A stretch of 64,000 nucleotides of DNA from Gautieria morchelliformis. Its lineage: Eukaryota > Basidiomycota > Agaricomycetes > Gomphales > Gomphaceae. Below the pieces are notes generated by a model, which did not search any database, was not told where the DNA came from, and saw only the letters and a program-made list of their open reading frames with translations. The stretch is taken from the NCBI GenBank assembly GCA_015179125.1, contig WHVA01000144.1:164400-228399 (forward strand), given 5' to 3'. A program made the translations under genes and the position numbers. This document shows, in pieces, positions 57,865-64,000 of the stretch; the first letter of the stretch is position 1; each line of letters starts with the position of its first letter.

Positions 57865-58848
57865 ATGGCAGACCAACTCCCAGACGCATACTGGGACTCC
57901 CTGGGTGACCATGGGCCATTTCTTCGAGGCCTCCTTTCCAGCCAAGCACAGCAGCTGCAGCAACTTCAACTGCAGAATCAGGAACTGCACAGTCAGATTG
58001 TTAACGTTCACGACCACTTAGCCAATGCTGCCACCAACGCTGCTGTTGCTGCTGCTCAAGCCCTTGCGCCCTCAGTACCTCACAGTGTCCCTCCATCTAC
58101 TCGCTCTATCAAAGCAGCGGAACCGGAGAAGTTCAATGGAGACCGTGCAGAGACTGAAGGGTTTATCAGGTCTATCAGATTGTCCATCGCTGTCCAGCCG
58201 GCATCCTTCCCAGATGAGCGCACAAAGATCCTATATGCTCTTTCCTTCATGACAGGAGGCTCTGCGGAGATATGGGCACACAACGAGACACAGGCTGTCA
58301 TTGATGGCACCTCCTCTATATCCACTCTGGAGGGGTTCATTAAACATGTGGAGGAGGCCTTTGGTGACCCAGATCATGCCAGAACGGCTCGCACTAAACT
58401 GCATGACCTTAGGATGGCGTCAGGAATGTCGGCAGATGAATACACGGCTCAATTTGAGATCCTGGCAGGCAGGACAGGCTTTAATGATGAGGCACTCGAG
58501 GATGCCTATGCTCGTGGCCTTCCAGCAGGTATCCTTGATAAGATCCACGCCCAGCCCTTTCTTCCATCCAACCTCAAAGCCTGGAAGGAAGCAGCCTGTC
58601 AGATTGACCGCAATCATCGCCGTCTGTTAGAGGTCAGGAAGGCACAGACACCTCATGTCCCTAATTGCCCTCCTCCTGCCCGTCCACTCCACACTCCTGC
58701 TACGGCTCCTGTTGTCACAGCACCACCCAGTAATGCGACACCTATGGACATTGACTCATCCCGCCGCCGCACCGAAACACGGACCTGCTACAACTGTAAG
58801 AGACCTGGTCACATTTCACCAGACTGTCCTGAACCTCGCAAGCCATGA
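57865..58848 (+). CDS. Gypsy Gag
   Basis: The start MADQLPDAYWDSLG at 57865 is chosen because upstream codons of the frame lie in the LTR. It gives 327 residues: a Gln/Leu-rich coiled coil (QAQQLQQLQLQNQELH, about residues 30-50), the capsid-like retrotrans_gag domain (about 85-250, with GSAEIWAHNE and FEILAGRTGF), a proline-rich linker, and a zinc knuckle CYNCKRPGHISPDC near the end. The frame ends TGA at 58848; the same frame stays open after it (IRANLTEADIAAIV), so the stop may be an acquired mutation or a readthrough site. Confidence 0.9.
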   Translation: MADQLPDAYWDSLGDHGPFLRGLLSSQAQQLQQLQLQNQELHSQIVNVHDHLANAATNAAVAAAQALAPSVPHSVPPSTRSIKAAEPEKFNGDRAETEGFIRSIRLSIAVQPASFPDERTKILYALSFMTGGSAEIWAHNETQAVIDGTSSISTLEGFIKHVEEAFGDPDHARTARTKLHDLRMASGMSADEYTAQFEILAGRTGFNDEALEDAYARGLPAGILDKIHAQPFLPSNLKAWKEAACQIDRNHRRLLEVRKAQTPHVPNCPPPARPLHTPATAPVVTAPPSNATPMDIDSSRRRTETRTCYNCKRPGHISPDCPEPRKP

Positions 58849-58982
58849 ATCCGCGCAAACCTCACGGAGGCGGACATTGCAGCAATTGTCTCTAAATCTG
58901 TGGCAGCGGCGATGGAGGAACCCAAACAGAAGGTGGAAGCCCCTGTCCAAGATGAAGGAAAGGGTTTTTAGGCCAGTCAGCG

Positions 58983-61900
58983 GTGAAAGACATGCCCCGC
59001 TCGACGAATCGGTTTTCAGTTCTCGAAACATGTACAATAGGGATCACAGGCGATATGATGCATCCTTCTCCTATCCCTGACCGAACTGAAACCAAACCAG
59101 CCATGCCAAAAACCCAACCCATCGCTCCAGTTGCTAATGCAAACCTTCCAGTCCCTCTATATGTCCGTACTGCTGACCTCCGCCGATGCACCAAAGTACC
59201 TCTCAAGGTCCACTCCGTTGACACAGGGCATCCACTTGCAATTGACTCCCTCCTTGACAGTGGTGCTACAGGGATGTTCATCGATGTGGAGTTTGTAAGG
59301 GAACACAGACTTCGGACCCGTCCCCTACCCCGTGCCATCCCCGTCTACAATATTGATGGGACCCCAAATGAGGCTGGCTCAATCAAGGAAGAAGTTGACC
59401 TCATTTGCACCTTTGGGGATCATACGGAACGTGCCACATTCTCCGTCACGAGCCTTGGACGACTTGCCATCATTCTTGGTCACACATGGCTTGTTGAACA
59501 CAACCCAGAAGTTGACTGGCGTACAGGAGATGTGAAGATGACACGCTGTCCCAAGTCATGTGGGGGCAGACCTGTTGTCAGAGGGCCCACAGTCGAAACT
59601 GTTCCAGAAGAGAGTGTAGATCAAGAGGAGGTTCCCATACAGCACACCCGCTCCCTACTTGAGGAAGGAGACAGGACCTTTGTCATCTTTGTGAATGAGA
59701 GTCCTGAAATGATTGGCGCAGGCTGGACTGTCTCCCAACAGCTTGCTGAGCGGGCCAGCAAGTCTGCACCAGTCAGATCCTTCGAGGACCTTGTCCCCAA
59801 ACCATACCAGGAGTTCAAGGATGTGTTTTCTAAGGAGTCATTTGACCAACTGCCTCCTCGAAAGCCCTGGGACCATGCAATTGAGCTCACTCCAGGTGCA
59901 CAACCCTTCAGCACAAAGGTTTACCCAATGTCACCGGTTGAGCAAAGGGAGCTGGATAACTTCCTTGAGGAGAACCTGAAGAGTCATCGTATCCGTCCTT
60001 CCAAGTCACCTATGGCATCTCCAGTCTTCTTTGTGAAGAAAAAGGACGGCAGTCTTAGATTTGTGCAAGACTACCGGAAGCTCAATGATATAACAATCAA
60101 GAATGCCTATCCTTTGCCCCTTGTTCCAGACATCATGAATAAGATTGCTGCTGGAAGGGCTAAATACTTCACAAAGCTTGACATTCGCTGGGGATATAAT
60201 AATGTACGCATAAAAGAGGGAGATGAGTGGAAGGCAGCCTTTCAGACAAATAGGGGCCTGTATGAACCTCTAGTCATGTTCTTTGGACTCACGAACAGCC
60301 CAGCAACCTTCCAGACGATGATGAATGACATCTTCAAGAGTCTCATCGATGAAGGGGTTGTGGTGGTGTTCATGGATGACATTCTCATCTTCACAGACTC
60401 GCTTGAAGAACATCGTAGGATTGTACGACGTGTCCTTGAAATCCTCCGGGCCAACAACCTGTACCTCAAACCTGAAAAATGCCTATTTGAGCAACTAGAG
60501 GTGGAGTATCTCGGCCTCATCCTCTCTCAAGGACAGGTTGCCATGGACCCAGTCAAGGTTGCAGGGGTGCAGGACTGGCCAATACCACGTAACGTCACTG
60601 AAGTCAAATCATTCCTTGGTTTCATCAACTTCTACCGTAGATTTGTGGAAGACTTCTCACACATTGCAAAGCCCCTCAACCAGTTGACAAAACAGGATGC
60701 CCAATGGTCTTGGGATCCAAATGGCCCAGAGCAAGCGTCCTTTGACAAGCTCAAACTCCTCATCACCTCAACACCGATCCTTGTCCTCCCTGATCAAGAC
60801 AAACATTTCCGTCTTGAAACAGATGCCTCAGCCTATGCCACAGGAGCAGTACTGTCCCAGCTATGTGATGATGGCAAATGGCGGCCTGTGGGGTTTGTCT
60901 CCAAAAGCCTCAATGATGCTGAACGCAACTATGCCATCCATGACAAGGAGCTTCTTTCTGTGATTCGGGGATTAGAGGAATGGCGCCACATCTTAGAGGG
61001 AACAAAGCACAAGATTGAGATTCTCAATGACCATCAGAATCTCACCTACTTCCGCACTGCACAAAACCTGAACCGTCGTCAAGCACGCTGGTCACTCTAC
61101 CTCTCTCGCTTTGATTTTGAGCTGATCCATCGTCCTGGTCGTCATTCAGCCAAGCCTGATGCACTCTCATGACGCATGGATCATAAGCGGGGGAGGAAGA
61201 CAACCAAAATCAAGTCTTACTTACCCCTGACTTGTTCCACATCAAGGCGAATCCTCCAGAGGCTGGCGCGCAGTTAGTCCCAGGTGAAGGTGATGCTTTC
61301 CTCAATCGAGTAAGGAACTGTGTAGACTGGGATGAAAAGGTTGTCAAGGCTCTCAAAGAACTGGGCTCCTCTGGAAATTTGCGAGGAGAAGAGTGGTCTG
61401 AACAGGATGGGCTTGTCCTCTATCACAACAAAGTGTACGTGCCGCTTGATGCAAAACTACGACATGACATAGTGAAAGCGCACCATGACATACCTCTCAC
61501 CGGTCACCCTGGTCGTTGGAGAACCACTGAACTAGTTGCTCGGAGTTACTGGTGGCCTGGATGGGACGTTACATTGCAAAATACGTGAAGGCCTGTGACC
61601 TGTGCAACCGGACAAAAACCTTCCCTGCTTCTCCCATTGGCAAGCTTCTACCAAACCGTATCCCAGACCGTAGATGGCAGGTTATGTCTGTTGACTTGAT
61701 CGTAGAACTGCCTACCAGTCATGGCTATGATGCTCTCCTTGTTGTCGTCGATCGCCTCTCAAAGCGTGCACATGTCATTCCCACCACTTCAGATGTAACT
61801 TCGGTGGGAGTTGCCCAACTCTTCCGTGATCATGTTTGGAAACTTCATGGGCTCCCTGAAGAAATCATCAGTGATCGAGGCACACAGTTCATCTCCCAGT

Positions 61901-62695
61901 TCATGCGTGAACTGAACAAACTTCTTGGTGTCAAAGTCGCTGCCTCTACTGCTTATCACCCCAAACTGATGGACAGACTGAAAGGGTTAATCAGGAGATT
62001 GAGCAATACCTTCGACTATTCGTCAACCAGCGTCAGGATGATTGGTTTGAATGGATATCCTTGGCCAAGTTTGCCTATAACAACCGAATCCATGCCTCAA
62101 CCCAGACTACACCCTTCATGTTGGACAGTGGCCAACATCCAAGGCTGGGACTGGAACCAGTTCGGGAAACTCGACTCGAGGCCCTGGATGAGTTCACAAC
62201 ACGGATGGAAGCGGCCACAGAGAAGCTCGTTCGGCCCTGTCCAAGGCAGCAGAGGACATGGCACGCTTCTATGACGTGCACCATAAAGCAGCCCCAGTTT
62301 ATAAGCTTGGTGACAAGGTCTGGCTCAATGCACAAAACATCACAACCACTCGCCCAATGAAGAAGCTAGACCACAAGTGGCTAGGCCCCTACACTGTTAA
62401 TAAGGTGGTCTCACGAAATGCCTATGGTCTAAATCTTCCTACATCCTTTGGTCGCACACATCCAGTGTTCTCTGTCGTCCTGCTTCGGCCATATGAAGAT
62501 GACCCAATCCTTGAACGTCATGCCCCTCCACCACCCCCCCCTGTCATACGGGATGGAGCCGAAGAATATGAAGTTGAAAGGATTCTAGACAGCAGGATGT
62601 TCCGTGGAAGGTTGGAGTATCTCGTGCGCTGGAAGGGCTATGGAGCTGCTGACGATCTCTGGCTACCAGCGAAAGATGTCTCTAGGGCAAAGTGA
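58983..62695 (+). pseudogene. Gypsy Pol, broken by stops and single-base losses
   Basis: The first frame (58983-61172) is long and clean: protease LLDSGATGMFID, reverse transcriptase with SPVFFVKKKDGSLRFVQDYR, KLDIRWGYNN and FMDD, and RNase H LETDASAYATG. It stops at TGA (61170-61172) within PDALS. A one-base shift follows; integrase zinc finger 61232-61588 (HPGRWRT, YWWPGW), another shift, finger CDLCNRT and core (61552-62000; VDLIVELP, SDRGTQF), another shift near 61965, tail 62061-62230, a further shift near 62225, then [18 protein letters not shown] end and chromodomain ([19 protein letters not shown]) to a TGA at 62695. Each shift fits loss of one base in a short homopolymer. Not functional as written. 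Confidence 0.9.
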
Positions 62696-62984
62696 CTCGT
62701 TAAAGAATTTCACCGGCAGAACCCAGAGGCACCTCAACGTATCTCAGCAGCCACATATATGTCCCTCCCCTTCCAGAGATTTCAGAACTTCACAGAACCT
62801 TCCAGGCAAACTCTCTTCGACTGGACAGCAGGCAGGGCTTCTACTTATGATGTCAAGGGTCCAGAACCCCAAAGATAAGCGATATCGGCCTCCGCCTAAC
62901 CAATTCATTCCGATAAGCTATATATCCCCTCTCCACCTGTGACCGCTCACTTCCACTGCATCGACCCCACCACATCCATCAACC

Positions 62985-63440
62985 ATGTCCTCGCCCGCCA
63001 TTGAGCTTGTTGCCCTCCCCAGCTTCACCCAAAACCTCTCTGACCTGCCAAACATGTCACGTGTCGATCCCACCCTCCTGCACTTCTCCGGCTTCTCGTC
63101 ATCCAGAGCAGCCAGTGAAGCCAAGCTACAAAGGATGCTTGACTGCCGTGATCTCGACGTCGCATGGTCTTCAAAGTGGTCCGTCAGCTCTGAGGACCTC
63201 ACACCAGCGGAGAGTCAGGCGCCCACTCGCCCTGCACTCGCATTCCTCAGACCCCGACACAGACGAGAGAACACGTACTACGTCGGCGACCCTGTCTTCC
63301 TCAACGATGGAACCCCCCCTTGTGGAACTCCCTACACTTTCGAAGGCTGGGTGGGCGGCGTTTCCGTAACATGGCAGGAGAGCGAATACGTCGAGCAAGG
63401 TTCGAGGGCCGCACTTGCCCATGGACCCCAATCCCCCTGA
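62985..63440 (+). CDS. Extra ORF between pol and the 3' LTR of the gypsy element
   Basis: A 151-codon frame starts MSSPAIELVALPSF at 62985 after a CATCAACC leader. It contains DPTLLHFSGFSSSRAASEAKLQ, RENTYYVGDPVFLND and YTFEGWVGG. A frame at 63421-63537 (MDPNPPELIIDLRYQEG, WWSRLWHTWKR) continues almost to the purine tract and reads well, so one shift may have split a longer protein of about 185 residues. No signal peptide or membrane span is seen, so it is not env-like. Function unknown; I recognise no domain. Confidence 0.55.
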   Translation: MSSPAIELVALPSFTQNLSDLPNMSRVDPTLLHFSGFSSSRAASEAKLQRMLDCRDLDVAWSSKWSVSSEDLTPAESQAPTRPALAFLRPRHRRENTYYVGDPVFLNDGTPPCGTPYTFEGWVGGVSVTWQESEYVEQGSRAALAHGPQSP

Positions 63441-63577
63441 GCTCATCATTGACCTGCGTTACCAGGAAGGGAAGGGCCAGGAGAGATGGTGGTCCCGCCT
63501 GTGGCATACTTGGAAACGATGTCTCGGTGGATGTTGAGGGCTAGGTGGCAGCTGTGCTTGTCGGGACGACAAGCATT

Positions 63578-63589
63578 GAGAGGGGGTGA
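63578..63589 (+). promoter_or_regulatory. Polypurine tract of the gypsy element
   Basis: GAGAGGGGGTGA lies directly before the 3' LTR TGTCAGGG, the expected plus-strand primer. Confidence 0.75.
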
Positions 63590-63983
63590 TGTCAGGGTTC
63601 ACGCATTTCCTTCCACAAGTTTCTATTTCCTTCCATGAGTTTCCGTTACCTTCCGTCAGTTTCCATAACCTTCCGTCACATTCTGTCACATTCTGTCACA
63701 TGTCACATTCCGTCACATTCCGTCACCTTCCGTAACCTCTACAAGTTTCCGTCTCCCCTATTATGTAAGCCTTGCCAGCGCTATAAGACTGTAGCCTGTG
63801 TGGTGGCGTTTCCTCAGCTTGATCTCTGAGGATACCCACTACACAGGCAAGTTCCCCATGTATCTATCGTTGGTAGAGTTATAAACTGAGGATACCCACT
63901 ACACAGTTGGTCATTGTCCTAGTATCGGCTCTTATCTCCTTGAGTATCTTTGGTTGTGGCTTCGTATAGTGTTGGCCCTCACA
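63590..63983 (+). repeat. 3' LTR of the gypsy element
   Basis: It is 394 bp, as the 5' LTR but lacking one block of the CACATGTCACATTCTGT-type repeat and a few bases near the end (TTCGTATAGT against TTCGTCATTAGT). Confidence 0.9.
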
Positions 63984-64000
63984 GCGCGAACATATTAGTG

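Larger units (their letters stand above)
57393..63983 (+). mobile_element. Ty3/gypsy LTR retrotransposon with chromodomain (chromovirus type)
   Basis: LTRs of 412 and 394 bp both start TGTCAGGGTTCACGC and end CCCTCACA. The order gag, protease, reverse transcriptase, RNase H, integrase, chromodomain is that of Ty3/gypsy. A purine tract (AGAGGGGGTGA) precedes the 3' LTR. The target duplication is imperfect (GGCGA left, near CGCGA right). The LTRs differ by one tandem-repeat block and a few bases, while pol has several frame breaks. Confidence 0.92.

Noticed and set aside
57393-63989. Perfect 5 bp target duplication for the gypsy element
   Set aside because: GGCGA on the left and CGCGA on the right match at four of five positions only if the LTR end is moved by one base; the evidence is too weak to state.

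Overview
The window looks like nuclear DNA of a white-rot basidiomycete, probably a polypore-type agaricomycete. The evidence is a class II manganese peroxidase (MnP) family with short GT-AG introns, two DUF6533-like basidiomycete membrane-protein genes, relics of a basidiomycete MFS transporter and an arrestin-like gene, and a dense load of fungal LTR elements, LINEs and TIR elements. Family names come from recognised motifs; no database search was possible. Only one MnP gene (47880-49267) is intact and looks functional for lignin oxidation. The two DUF6533-like genes are the other host genes that could be expressed. || Layout: the host sequence is built from two sets of inverted segmental duplications centred on MnP. 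Set 1: the left arm (2337-14035, minus sense) and right arm (47865-54927, plus sense) each carry an MnP followed by a DUF6533-like gene. Set 2: DNA upstream of the left MnP (14022-18280) is repeated inverted at 27990-30065, upstream of a third MnP copy (30066-31492). The left MnP is split by a 4.8 kb TIR transposon and by a solo copia LTR. The middle MnP is split by an 824 bp TIR element and has lost catalytic residues. || Mobile elements: a complete copia element with visually identical LTRs, an intact 1414-residue Gag-Pol and a GAAAC target duplication lies at 20828-26086; two solo LTRs of its family lie at 1053-1540 and 13452-13939. A second copia family (LTR2, about 1.06 kb) has a decayed 5'-truncated copy at 35328-42606 and solo LTRs at 10254-11317 and 14932-17089, the latter holding a 5'-truncated LINE. 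A third family of about 1 kb solo LTRs (R4) lies at 9165-10169 and 33467-35326, with one copy nested in another. A Ty3/gypsy chromovirus-type element fills 57393-63983; its pol is broken and it has an extra ORF after pol. || Most unusual signal: about 2.4 kb at 39754-42160, inside the decayed copia element, is an almost unbroken chain of short perfect hairpins. It includes about six tandem units of roughly 160 bp whose stems change in a compensatory way from unit to unit. A second hairpin-dense tract lies at 32770-33466. Paired stem changes also appear between LTR2 copies, and one duplication arm alone carries a 67 nt palindrome. Together these suggest either an undescribed structured element or a mutational process that perfects inverted repeats. 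|| Stretches without a recognisable gene are listed as such. No rRNA, tRNA or CRISPR was seen.
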